This document shows positions 53,031-60,152 of a DNA stretch of 60,152 nt, piece after piece. The stretch covers positions 1-60,152 of the forward strand of contig CAJFNT010000152.1 of the NCBI GenBank assembly GCA_904395315.1. Direction: 5' to 3'. Below the pieces are notes generated by a model, which was not told the DNA's origin, ran no database searches, and saw only the letters and a program-made list of their open reading frames with translations. How positions within the stretch are numbered: the first letter of the stretch is position 1; each line of letters starts with the position of its first letter. The stretch is from an uncultured Clostridia bacterium (GTDB lineage: Bacteria > Bacillota > Clostridia > UBA1381). The position numbers and the translations under genes are program-made.

Positions 53031-55589
53031 TTATTTAAATTTACTTTTTAACGCCGATTTTATCACTTCATCAATCGTAACATCATACTTTTTAGCCGCC
53101 GCTGCGATATCGTCATATTCCGGCTTCTCTCGAACTATATTTCCGTAAACACTCCTTTTTACCGTTATTCTGCCATATTCTGTATCAACGCTCTCCATCT
53201 CACAACTCATAACTCTTCTGCTGTATTTTGCATAACGAACTCCGCGTGTAGATGTATGCATCATGATCGCTTTTATAACGCTTTCAAGCTTATCCTCGTG
53301 CGCTATGCAGGTTATAAGCACTCCCGGACGATTCTTTTTCATATATACGGGCGTATAATATACATCCGCCGCGCCTGCTTTTTCTATCATTTCACGCGCA
53401 TATCCCAGCGCTTCTCCTGTGATATCATCAACAGCTGCTTTTATTTCATATACAGAATCATTCGCGCCTTTATCGTCCCGAAAAAGCGCCGATGAATACA
53501 TCGGCACAAACGATGCCTCTGTAACGCGTTCGCGCACATCTGTTTCAAGATACACATCATCCTTAAGCTCGGATATCAAAAGCTCCGCCTTTCCGTTCTC
53601 AATAAGGCTGCACGGAATCATCCACGGTCTGCCGTACCAATAATCATCTGCCACAAGTTTGCCTCCCGAATAGATCTGAGCTGCATCCCCCGCATAATCG
53701 ACCCTTATAAATCCGTCTTTCGCATCCGTGTTCAGTTTATACATACGTATTTGCCTTTTTCCGCCTATCTCAAGTTCACAGTCAAATTTATGCGGAACGT
53801 ATTCAGCCTCTTCAATGGAGACTTCTGCATTTTGGTCCTGCGGCACGACTTCATAATGTTTAAAGCATCCGTTTTCCCATTTTGAATACGAGAGATCCCC
53901 GTTGCCAAGCCTGTATATTTCCTCTTCCGTCAATGCGGCTCCATCTGTAAGATACAGTTCACCGTTTATCTTGTAAAGTCTGCGCGCCTCAGTATCGCTC
54001 AGCACAACGAATCTCACGCCGTTCTTTACAATATCCGTACCGTACAGTTTCTCATCTTCAAAAACAAACTCAGGCTCATTTTTTCCGTTCTTTTTAAAGA
54101 AATATACGCCGTCATGGACGCATATAAGCTGGCATGTCGAATACCTGAGCTTTAAGCCTCCGAGTTCTATATTAAACGGTATGATAAAACTGTCTCCGTC
54201 TTCAACTGTCATACCATTCTCAGGGAATACTATGCCGTCAACTTCAAACTTTACATCGGTATGCTCCGCAAGTTTTTCAAGGCGCTGATAATTATTTATA
54301 AATACAAAGCCGCCTTTGTCACTGCGTCTCATACTGTATCTCAGACTTATTGTATCGTGACTGTCCGATGCCGGTCTATCCGAAAAATACGCGTCCATCG
54401 GCGCCAATAGCTCCATAAAATCATTTACAAACATATGCAGCTCCTTTAAGAGCTCATATTGTCCGCGTATGAGTCCGAACTCCCCTATCGCAGCCTGAAA
54501 ATCGTATGATAGTATCGGGTAATCATTTGGATATCCGGTGGCTTTTGATTCATTAAATGTCGAATATCGGCCTATTTTATTTGTACCTCCATGATACATA
54601 TAATATCCGGGCATATTATTCCCGCTGCCGAGCTTTACCAAAGACAGCGCATATATATCTTTTTCGGATATTATCGGCCTTCTGTGGTGAGTAACTTCTA
54701 TGCCACCGCCGAGTTCACATGTCGCATACGGGTATAACTTATAGTCTATCCCTCTTGCCGCGGCATCTTTGTCATCACCGTCTTTGGGTATCAGATCCGC
54801 CCCTATCGCGCTATCATTTCTCATCGAGTTAAAGAAATAGTTCGGCGACGGCGCAAGCTTGTCTGTATGTCCTGTCCATGGGGCCTCGGGATAGCCTCCG
54901 AATACCGGCAAAACATCATACTTTGGTATCTCCGCTCCATATATACTGTTCCAGCCTGTAACAGTGTATATCGGAGCTTTCAATCCGGCTTCAATTGCCA
55001 GCTCTTTAAGCTTTAAAAGATGTTCCGCTCCGTCTACAAGTTCATTTTCAAGCTGGATCGCTATAATATTTCCTCCTTCAGAATACATAAGGTCCTTTAC
55101 CTGACGGCCTATCGCGCCATACCATCCGCGCACGATCTCTAAATAGCGTTCGTCATTGCAGCGCAGCGGTATCCCTCTTTTCAAAAGCCAGTCCGGAAAT
55201 CCTCCGTTCCTGCATTCTCCGTGCGCCCACGGTCCTATCCTCAAAACGACGTCCAGCCCGCATTCTCCGCACAGTTTTATGAATGAGCGCACATCGTTAT
55301 CGCCGGTAAAATCTATCTGACCTTCAGTTTCCTCGTTGTATATCCAAAGCATATATGTTGAGATCACTGTGATCCCCCCGGATTTCATCTTGAGCAGCTC
55401 ACGCCTCCAGTATCTGCGCTCAAGCCGCTGAAAATGTATTTCACCCATAACAGGTATATACGGCTTTCCGTCACGTATAAGATACCTGCTGTTCAAAGTT
55501 ATCTCTCCTCCGTCAGGCGCTTTTCCTCCAAGCTTCAGATGTCCATTAAGAACTTCCGGCTGTTCTTTCATATCAAATCTATATATCAT
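53031..55589 (-). CDS. GH35-type beta-galactosidase-like enzyme fused to a LarC C-terminal (LarC2) domain
   Basis: An 852-residue protein without signal peptide, so cytoplasmic. Residues 1-395 form a GH35-like barrel (GEIHFQRLERRYWRREL, STYMLWIYNEETEGQ, LRIGPWAHGECRNGGFPDWL). Glu183 in QLENE and Glu292 in CELGGG match the acid/base and nucleophile. Beta-domains follow to about 690, ending with YWYGRPW and YLET as in full GH35 proteins. Residues 711-850 then match the C-terminal half of LarC, the CTP-dependent cyclometallase that inserts nickel into the nickel-pincer nucleotide: DDITGEALGYA, AGAADVYYTPVYMKKNRPG, TSTRGVRYAKYSRRV, DTEYGRITVK. LarC's N-terminal half is absent. The frame is continuous. 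Fusion function unknown. Confidence 0.87.
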   Translation of the reverse strand: MIYRFDMKEQPEVLNGHLKLGGKAPDGGEITLNSRYLIRDGKPYIPVMGEIHFQRLERRYWRRELLKMKSGGITVISTYMLWIYNEETEGQIDFTGDNDVRSFIKLCGECGLDVVLRIGPWAHGECRNGGFPDWLLKRGIPLRCNDERYLEIVRGWYGAIGRQVKDLMYSEGGNIIAIQLENELVDGAEHLLKLKELAIEAGLKAPIYTVTGWNSIYGAEIPKYDVLPVFGGYPEAPWTGHTDKLAPSPNYFFNSMRNDSAIGADLIPKDGDDKDAAARGIDYKLYPYATCELGGGIEVTHHRRPIISEKDIYALSLVKLGSGNNMPGYYMYHGGTNKIGRYSTFNESKATGYPNDYPILSYDFQAAIGEFGLIRGQYELLKELHMFVNDFMELLAPMDAYFSDRPASDSHDTISLRYSMRRSDKGGFVFINNYQRLEKLAEHTDVKFEVDGIVFPENGMTVEDGDSFIIPFNIELGGLKLRYSTCQLICVHDGVYFFKKNGKNEPEFVFEDEKLYGTDIVKNGVRFVVLSDTEARRLYKINGELYLTDGAALTEEEIYRLGNGDLSYSKWENGCFKHYEVVPQDQNAEVSIEEAEYVPHKFDCELEIGGKRQIRMYKLNTDAKDGFIRVDYAGDAAQIYSGGKLVADDYWYGRPWMIPCSLIENGKAELLISELKDDVYLETDVRERVTEASFVPMYSSALFRDDKGANDSVYEIKAAVDDITGEALGYAREMIEKAGAADVYYTPVYMKKNRPGVLITCIAHEDKLESVIKAIMMHTSTRGVRYAKYSRRVMSCEMESVDTEYGRITVKRSVYGNIVREKPEYDDIAAAAKKYDVTIDEVIKSALKSKFK

Positions 55590-55639
55590 CGCAAACTCCT
55601 TAAACTGTTTTTATAATGCACAAGACATTCTTTATTTTC

Positions 55640-55668
55640 AGTATACACCTATATGCGTTTTTTTTCAA
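55640..55668 (-). promoter_or_regulatory. Promoter of the GH35-LarC2 gene
   Basis: TTGAAA (55663-55668), 17-base spacer and TATACT (55640-55645) on the minus strand; AAGGAG stands just before the start codon. The gene forms its own transcription unit. Confidence 0.78.
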
Positions 55669-55709
55669 CCGTTATAATTGCTTGCTTTATATAAAATTAT
55701 TGCTATTGC

Positions 55710-55738
55710 AAAAATGAGCTGCCGTATACCGGCAGCTC
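55710..55738 (-). terminator. Terminator after the flavoprotein gene
   Basis: GAGCTGCC pairs with GGCAGCTC around GTATAC, followed by ATTTTTG on the minus strand. Confidence 0.85.
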
Positions 55739-55745
55739 GTTACAT

Positions 55746-56999
55746 TCATTTTTCCGAAGATTCTTCTGTTTCGTCTTTCTTATCGAGATCTTGAATATAT
55801 TCATCTATCGCATCAGCTACAAGTTTTGAATACTTGACCGCCTCGACTACTGTTCTCGCACCGTTTACAACATCTCCCGATGCGAATATGCCGTCTCTTG
55901 TAGTTTCTCCGAAAGTATTGGTTACAAGAAGACCGCGGTCAGTAACATCCAATCCACCGGTGTTTGCCACAAGCATATTGTCAGCGCCCTGACTTATCGC
56001 TATTATGGTGCTGTCGGCCTTCTCAAGATGCTCCGTTCCCGGGATCCTTGAAAGATGTCCCTTCCCATCACATTCCAGTTCCGCAAAAATGACCCCATCG
56101 TCTACGATCTCAACAGGTTCTATGTGCATCTTAAATGTTACACCTTCAAGCTTCGCATAGTTTACCTCGTGCTCGCTCGCAGCGAAATAGTCGTGTCTCG
56201 AATAAATTGTCACTTCTCTTGCTCCGTGACGCAGCGCCGTTCTCGCAACATCCATTGCCGAATTTCCGGCGCCTATGATATTTACCTTCTCTCCAAGTCT
56301 ATATACATCAGGATTCGTAAGATAATTTATCGCATAATGCACATTTCCTAAGGATTCTCCCTTTATATGCAGAGTATTCGGTCTCCATACTCCTATACCT
56401 ATAAACACAGCAAGATATCCGTCTCTGAACAGATCGTCTATCTTGATGCTGCCTCCAACAAGAGTATTCGGACGTATCTTTATACCAAGCTGGTACAATC
56501 GCTCCTTATACCTATCGAGGATCGACTTCGGAAGTCTGAATTCAGGGATGCCGTAACGCAACACTCCTCCTATCTGCTCTTTCCCCTCAAATATGGTTAT
56601 ATCATAACCACGTCTTGCAAGTATTATCGCTATTGTTATTCCGGCTGGTCCGGATCCGATTATCGCTACTTTTTTCCCGTTCTTTTTAATATCACCGAAT
56701 TCAAGCCTGTCAAAAAAGTAATCCGAAACATAATTCTCTATGTACGAGGCGTGCACAGGTGAACCCTTTCTGTTTAAAACGCAGTGCCCTTCACACTGAT
56801 TTTCATGATTGCATATAAGCGAGCAGATCAGCGAAAGTGGGTTATTCTCAAACAGCATTTTTCCCGCAGCATCGATATTTCCGTCAAGCAGCGTCCTGAT
56901 CATTTTCGGAATAGGCGTGTGTATAGGACAGCCTTCCATGCACATAGGCTTCTTGCAGTTCAAACAACGTTTCGCTTCGTCGAGTACATGATGTGCCAA
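55746..56999 (-). CDS. NAD(P)-dependent flavoprotein, GltD/NfnB-like
   Basis: A 417-residue cytoplasmic oxidoreductase. The N-terminal Fer4_20 domain has two cysteine sets for two [4Fe-4S] clusters (Cys12, 15, 20, 24 and Cys59, 63, 69, 73). An FAD-binding GSGPAG (about 114-119) and an NAD(P)-binding GAGNSAMDVA follow. The family includes the small subunit of glutamate synthase, NfnB and PreT; a partner such as gltB or nfnA would normally be adjacent but is not present here. The GEGLRYGIPEFRLPK-type block is present (GGVLRYGIPEFRLP). It may supply electrons to an unlinked partner; function not fixed. Confidence 0.88.
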   Translation of the reverse strand: MAHHVLDEAKRCLNCKKPMCMEGCPIHTPIPKMIRTLLDGNIDAAGKMLFENNPLSLICSLICNHENQCEGHCVLNRKGSPVHASYIENYVSDYFFDRLEFGDIKKNGKKVAIIGSGPAGITIAIILARRGYDITIFEGKEQIGGVLRYGIPEFRLPKSILDRYKERLYQLGIKIRPNTLVGGSIKIDDLFRDGYLAVFIGIGVWRPNTLHIKGESLGNVHYAINYLTNPDVYRLGEKVNIIGAGNSAMDVARTALRHGAREVTIYSRHDYFAASEHEVNYAKLEGVTFKMHIEPVEIVDDGVIFAELECDGKGHLSRIPGTEHLEKADSTIIAISQGADNMLVANTGGLDVTDRGLLVTNTFGETTRDGIFASGDVVNGARTVVEAVKYSKLVADAIDEYIQDLDKKDETEESSEK

Positions 57000-57064
57000 T
57001 GTAATCCCTCCAATATTTTAGTTTCTGAGTGCACGTTCTCCCCCGCGCCGCTCCTCATAAATAA

Positions 57065-57093
57065 ATTATACCATATCTTTATAATTCATTCAA
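57065..57093 (-). promoter_or_regulatory. Promoter of the flavoprotein gene
   Basis: TTGAAT (57088-57093), 17-base spacer ending TGG (extended -10) and perfect TATAAT (57065-57070) on the minus strand, about 65 bases before the start. Confidence 0.82.
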
Positions 57094-57142
57094 GCATATT
57101 ATCCGAGTTTTTATCCAAAAATACGGACATTTTTCCGTTAAT

Positions 57143-57177
57143 AAAAAGAGAACCGTCATTTTTTTGCGGTTCTCTTT
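57143..57177 (-). terminator. Terminator overlapping the YcxB-like gene end
   Basis: AAAGAGAACCG and CGGTTCTCTTT form an 11-base stem followed by TTATT on the minus strand. The first arm lies in the last codons of the gene. Confidence 0.88.
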
Positions 57178-57668
57178 ACAGTATACTCAACCTGTCTGCT
57201 CAGCAAAGCTTTCAGTTCCTCGGGACTGCCCTTTTTGATCCCTTTCTTGTCCACCACAGACGCGTTTTCCGGCGTATGATAAATATAGAAATAATCCTCC
57301 GTCTCCCATACCTTTAAAAGCTGTGAGTACAAATATTCCTCTCTTGACGCGTCATTTATCTCTACCATTCTGTCATCATAAAATTCAAATAACGTTGTTA
57401 TCACATTGTTTTTTGCCGAGCTGTATGGTCTGCGGTAAACAAACCTTGGATATATCATAAGCATCACTCCGCCTGCTATCAGGATCGCACAGGTTATGAT
57501 ATTTGTCCTGTTGATATACGCCCAAAGCCCTGTAACTGTAAGGCAAGCTCCTATAACAGTTGTAATAAAAGTCAATGTCTTTGTCTTTTCTTTATAATAC
57601 ATCTTAAAAAAATCAAGATACAGTTTCGGATTAGTTGTCGTTTTTGCCTTTACTATAATCTCATCCAT
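57156..57668 (-). CDS. YcxB-like membrane protein
   Basis: A 170-residue protein with two closely spaced transmembrane helices (about 33-52 and 56-74) and a C-terminal cytoplasmic domain (about 85-165) containing the YcxB-type YSQLLKVWETEDYFYIYH motif and a KKGSPEELKALLS end. YcxB-like proteins are widespread in Firmicutes and their function is unknown. It is the last gene of the hisH-hisF unit, with a terminator overlapping its end. Confidence 0.8.
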   Translation of the reverse strand: MDEIIVKAKTTTNPKLYLDFFKMYYKEKTKTLTFITTVIGACLTVTGLWAYINRTNIITCAILIAGGVMLMIYPRFVYRRPYSSAKNNVITTLFEFYDDRMVEINDASREEYLYSQLLKVWETEDYFYIYHTPENASVVDKKGIKKGSPEELKALLSRQVEYTVKRTAKK

Positions 57669-57726
57669 AAAAATTCCGCCTCACTAAAAATCAAGTATCA
57701 AACGAGTTATACGATATCTATTGTGA

Positions 57727-58179
57727 TCAAACAAGGAAATGCTTTATAAATCCGCCTATGATCGCCGAACCATACGAAAATATACCGTACACAAAAAACA
57801 TTACCAACGTGGATATGACAGCATAATAAACATACGCGTCCTGCGAAACATCTGTATAATACATCGCAATAGACGCTGCAGAAATTATTGTTGACAATAT
57901 AGGCATCTTAAAATTAAACCCTATCCTCATACCATACAAAAACATTATAACAAATATACATATAGGATTCAGGAATGTCATGCACACAGTGCTCAAAAGC
58001 TGTTTTCCCATATCTCCAAAAGCCAGAAACACCAGCGGCAGTATATGGAATATCACAAGAAGACCTACCACATACCATTTTGCCGTATCCATTGAAAATT
58101 CTCCGCGGATTATCATTCCCTCGTTTTTAAGAGAACCGTACCGTTTCTGTGGTTTATACTTATTTTTACTTTTGCTCAT
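57727..58179 (-). CDS. Small polytopic membrane protein, unknown
   Basis: A 150-residue protein with a basic Lys-rich N-terminus (1-28) and four predicted transmembrane helices (about 36-56, 60-85, 90-112 and 118-145). I do not recognise a family. ATG at 58179 has GAGGTG at 5 bases; an upstream ATG six codons earlier lacks a site. It lies 25 bases after hisF and 58 bases before the YcxB-like gene, so it is probably in the same transcript. Confidence 0.75.
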   Translation of the reverse strand: MSKSKNKYKPQKRYGSLKNEGMIIRGEFSMDTAKWYVVGLLVIFHILPLVFLAFGDMGKQLLSTVCMTFLNPICIFVIMFLYGMRIGFNFKMPILSTIISAASIAMYYTDVSQDAYVYYAVISTLVMFFVYGIFSYGSAIIGGFIKHFLV

Positions 58180-58204
58180 TATCACACCTCTATCCAAGAA
58201 ATAT

Positions 58205-58963
58205 TCATATTCTCACGCTCTCACCGTTTTGCGCAAGATATTTTTTGAGATCAGCGATCTCGATTTCTCTGAAATGAAATAAGCTTGCCGCCAAAACAGC
58301 ATCTGCTTTTCCTTCTTTGAGCGCGTCAAGAAAATGACTCATCTTCCCCGCGCCGCCTGATGCTATTACCGGTATGCTCACATTCTCGGACACTGTGCGC
58401 GTCAATTCCAGATCATATCCCGCTTTCGTCCCATCGCAGTCCATACTTGTGAGCAAGATCTCTCCAGCGCCCAGCTCCGCTGCGCGTTTCGCCCATTCCA
58501 CCGCGTCAATACCTGTATTTACACGTCCTCCGTTAAGATATACATCCCATCCGCCGTTCTCACGTTTTTTCGCATCGATAGCGCATACAACGCATTGTCT
58601 GCCAAACTTTTCCGCCGCCTCACGTATAAGTTCAGGATTTTTTATCGCAGCGCTGTTCACGCTTACCTTGTCAGCTCCCGCGTTCAATATCCGTCTGAAA
58701 TCCTCGACTGTTCGTATACCACCGCCTACGGTAAAAGGTATGAAAACGCATTTCGCCACAGCCTCGACCATATCAACGACCGTGTCGCGCGCGTCCGATG
58801 AGGCGGTTATATCAAGAAATACAAGCTCGTCCGCTCCCGCCTTATCGTAAACCTTGGCGCATTCCACGGGATCTCCCGCATCAATAAGGTTTACAAAATT
58901 CACGCCTTTAACCACTCTGCCATTGTTTACATCAAGGCACGGTATTATTCTCTTTGCATACAT
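58205..58963 (-). CDS. hisF: Imidazole glycerol phosphate synthase, cyclase subunit HisF
   Basis: A 252-residue TIM barrel closing the imidazole ring and releasing AICAR, using ammonia from HisH. N-terminal [15 protein letters not shown] with Asp11; a second catalytic aspartate near residue 130 in AIDAKK; phosphate-binding loops KVSVNSAA and IASGGAG are present. It lies 20 bases after hisH. No other his gene is in the window, so the pair is separated from the rest of the pathway. Confidence 0.96.
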   Translation of the reverse strand: MYAKRIIPCLDVNNGRVVKGVNFVNLIDAGDPVECAKVYDKAGADELVFLDITASSDARDTVVDMVEAVAKCVFIPFTVGGGIRTVEDFRRILNAGADKVSVNSAAIKNPELIREAAEKFGRQCVVCAIDAKKRENGGWDVYLNGGRVNTGIDAVEWAKRAAELGAGEILLTSMDCDGTKAGYDLELTRTVSENVSIPVIASGGAGKMSHFLDALKEGKADAVLAASLFHFREIEIADLKKYLAQNGESVRI

Positions 58964-58983
58964 AAATCTGCCGTTCCCTTCAT

Positions 58984-59580
58984 TTATAGATCTAAAAATC
59001 GTCTTAAAATACCCATTCCCACATCTCCGCTCTTTTCAGGATGAAACTGCGTTGCGAAAACAGATCCTCTTTCCACCGCTACTCCCAGCTTTTCACCATA
59101 CTCAGTATATGCCGAAATATCATTCTGATCATCAGGCTGTATGTAATATGAATGGACAAAGTAAACAAACGGTCCACCATCCGGCAATATCATACTTTTT
59201 TTAGGCACACTGATATTGTTCCAGCCCATATGCGGTATCTTAAGTCCGTGATCAGGGATCCTGACTACCTTACCTTTAAAAACACCCAGCCCCCTGACGC
59301 CGGGACTTTCCTCGCTTGATTCGAATAACAGCTGCAGACCAAGACAAATCCCTAAAAACGGTTTTGATCCGTCCGCAGCCGATCTCACCACGTCGACCAG
59401 TCCGCACTCAGTCATGCAGCGCATAGCGTCGCCGAAAGCTCCGACGCCCGGAAGTATCACCCTATCCGCCGACGCAATAACATCCGGATCGGACGTCACG
59501 ACCGACTCCGCACCAAGATAATCGAGCGCGTTCTTCACACTGTGCAGATTCCCCGCACCATAATTTATTATAGCAACCAT
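58984..59580 (-). CDS. hisH: Imidazole glycerol phosphate synthase, glutaminase subunit HisH
   Basis: A 198-residue class I glutamine amidotransferase feeding ammonia to HisF. Nucleophile Cys79 in [10 protein letters not shown] and the His180/Glu182 pair in QFHPEKSG complete the triad. N-terminal [11 protein letters not shown] and HMGWNNI match the family. AGGAG precedes the ATG. HisH-HisF homologues also occur in surface-sugar synthesis, but size and motifs fit histidine biosynthesis; context does not decide. Confidence 0.95.
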   Translation of the reverse strand: MVAIINYGAGNLHSVKNALDYLGAESVVTSDPDVIASADRVILPGVGAFGDAMRCMTECGLVDVVRSAADGSKPFLGICLGLQLLFESSEESPGVRGLGVFKGKVVRIPDHGLKIPHMGWNNISVPKKSMILPDGGPFVYFVHSYYIQPDDQNDISAYTEYGEKLGVAVERGSVFATQFHPEKSGDVGMGILRRFLDL

Positions 59581-59613
59581 CTATATTCTCCTGCAAAATA
59601 AAAGTATATTTAT

Positions 59614-59642
59614 ATTCTATCACAGTTCTGCGGCAAATTCAA
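59614..59642 (-). promoter_or_regulatory. Promoter of the hisH-hisF unit
   Basis: TTGAAT (59637-59642), 17-base spacer ending TGA (extended -10) and TAGAAT (59614-59619) on the minus strand. No T-box or histidine leader peptide is seen in the 35-base leader. Confidence 0.7.
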
Positions 59643-59690
59643 TAGATTTGCGCAATTTAACAAGTGTAAACATTTAAAATATAAAAGCAC

Positions 59691-59726
59691 AAAAAGACTC
59701 GGGCTTATTTCTAAACCCGAGTCTTT
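59691..59726 (-). terminator. Terminator after the surface-protein gene
   Basis: AAAGACTCGGG pairs with CCCGAGTCTTT around a 12-base loop, followed by TTTTTG on the minus strand. Confidence 0.9.
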
Positions 59727-59788
59727 CATTATCAGCTTAGACAAAATAAATTTTGTGCTATACTCGTAATCATATACTTAGTATTTAA

Positions 59789-60152
59789 TTACTGGGCATT
59801 CGCCAAAGGTGCATTATTCGCATCATTCCATACAAAAGCTCTGTATGACGCCGCATCTGAGCTATTTGTTACCTCAAATGTTTCAATTCCCTGCGATCCT
59901 ACACTCTTTGTCTGAAGCTCTATCGAAACAAGTGTTCCAGTTTCATCATATGCAGCCACATACACTGTTACAGATGCCGCCGATTCTGTCGTATTTGAAA
60001 CGGTTGCTGTGGCAGTTCCTTCTGTAAGCGCAAAGCTTGTTGCAGTTAATTCACCTGTCGGCTCTGTGATCGGTGTATATTCAGCCGTTACTGTCATATT
60101 TCCCGTCACAACTGTCGATGATGTAAATTCAACGCCATTAGCCATCCACTTA
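59789..60152 (-). CDS. C-terminal end of a surface protein with InlB-type repeat (5' end outside window)
   Basis: The frame is open to the right edge. The first visible residues (KWMANGVEF, STVVTGNMTVTAEYTP) look like the end of an InlB B-repeat (Listeria-Bacteroides repeat), found in cell-surface proteins. A Thr/Ser/Ala-rich beta-sandwich-like domain of about 90 residues follows (TATVSNTTESAASVTVYVAAYDE, YRAFVWND) and the protein ends without an anchor motif such as LPXTG. In such proteins an N-terminal SLH set often provides anchoring, but that part is not visible. Confidence 0.75.
   Translation of the reverse strand, partial: KWMANGVEFTSSTVVTGNMTVTAEYTPITEPTGELTATSFALTEGTATATVSNTTESAASVTVYVAAYDETGTLVSIELQTKSVGSQGIETFEVTNSSDAASYRAFVWNDANNAPLANAQ

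Noticed and set aside
53031-55589. GH-LarC2 fusion as a simple misread of a GH35 C-terminal domain
   Set aside because: The last 140 residues match LarC motifs in the right order over the whole segment (MKKNRPG, TRGVRYAKYSRRV, YGRITVK) and the GH35 end is already complete before them. An assembly artefact remains possible and is stated as a check.
59581-59788. T-box or histidine leader before hisH
   Set aside because: The leader after the promoter is only about 35 bases and shows no stem array or His codons; the hairpin at 59691-59726 is the terminator of the upstream surface-protein gene.
1-60152. tRNA, rRNA or CRISPR arrays
   Set aside because: No cloverleaf ends, rRNA segments or regularly spaced repeats were recognised on reading both strands; a dedicated search was not possible.

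Overview
The window looks like a chromosomal piece of a Gram-positive, endospore-lineage Clostridia (Bacillota). The evidence is the gene order around yabM-yabN-yabO-yabP-yabQ-divIC-yabR, the glmU-pth-mfd block, the rimP-nusA-ylxR-ylxQ-infB-rbfA-nrnA-truB-ribF block, sigma-A-type promoters with 17-base spacers, strong AGGAGG ribosome binding sites, an S-layer-homology (SLH) protein and a LytR-CpsA-Psr enzyme. A gut Clostridia with an SLH surface layer would fit, but the sequence does not fix the genus. No rRNA, tRNA or CRISPR array was seen.

Layout. Positions 1-81 hold the 5' end of a group II intron on the minus strand, directly behind the terminator of an S41 peptidase gene. From there to 41 kb almost everything is housekeeping on the minus strand. 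In transcription order (right to left) this is: a PLP lyase; an LCP cell-wall enzyme; the rimP-nusA-infB-ribF translation operon; glmU, pth, mfd and a PrsA-like foldase; gyrA and two cyclophilins; then, after the plus-strand aroA, the spoVB/mazG/hup/rqcP/yabP/yabQ/divIC/yabR cluster; a large membrane protein with a DUF6273 tail; pncB, tsaC (Sua5), an arginine-phosphatase-like gene, rimI, tsaD, aroB, lspA, rluD, ddl, a DUF1934 gene and the S41 peptidase.

From 40.6 kb the content is accessory. A small Cro/C1 regulator with its own palindromic operator and a small DNA-binding-like protein lie divergently from a two-gene operon: a glutamate-cysteine-ligase-like enzyme and a glutathionylspermidine-synthase-like ATP-grasp ligase. 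Two different iron-dependent alcohol dehydrogenases follow. Then, on the minus strand, come an SLH protein, a MacB-type permease, its ATPase and an unusual double-module adaptor. Next is a cytoplasmic GH35-type glycosidase whose last ~140 residues are a LarC-type nickel-pincer cofactor domain. An orphan GltD/NfnB-like flavoprotein, two small membrane proteins and an isolated hisH-hisF pair follow. The C-terminal end of a surface protein with an InlB-type repeat runs off the right edge.

The strongest candidates for something undescribed are the GH35-LarC fusion (53031-55589), the operator-flanked ligase pair (40824-43860), the GT-C-like/DUF6273 fusion (10402-12552) and the intron placed exactly at a terminator (1-122). 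Start codons were chosen by ribosome-binding-site spacing and family N-termini; several differ from the longest open frame.
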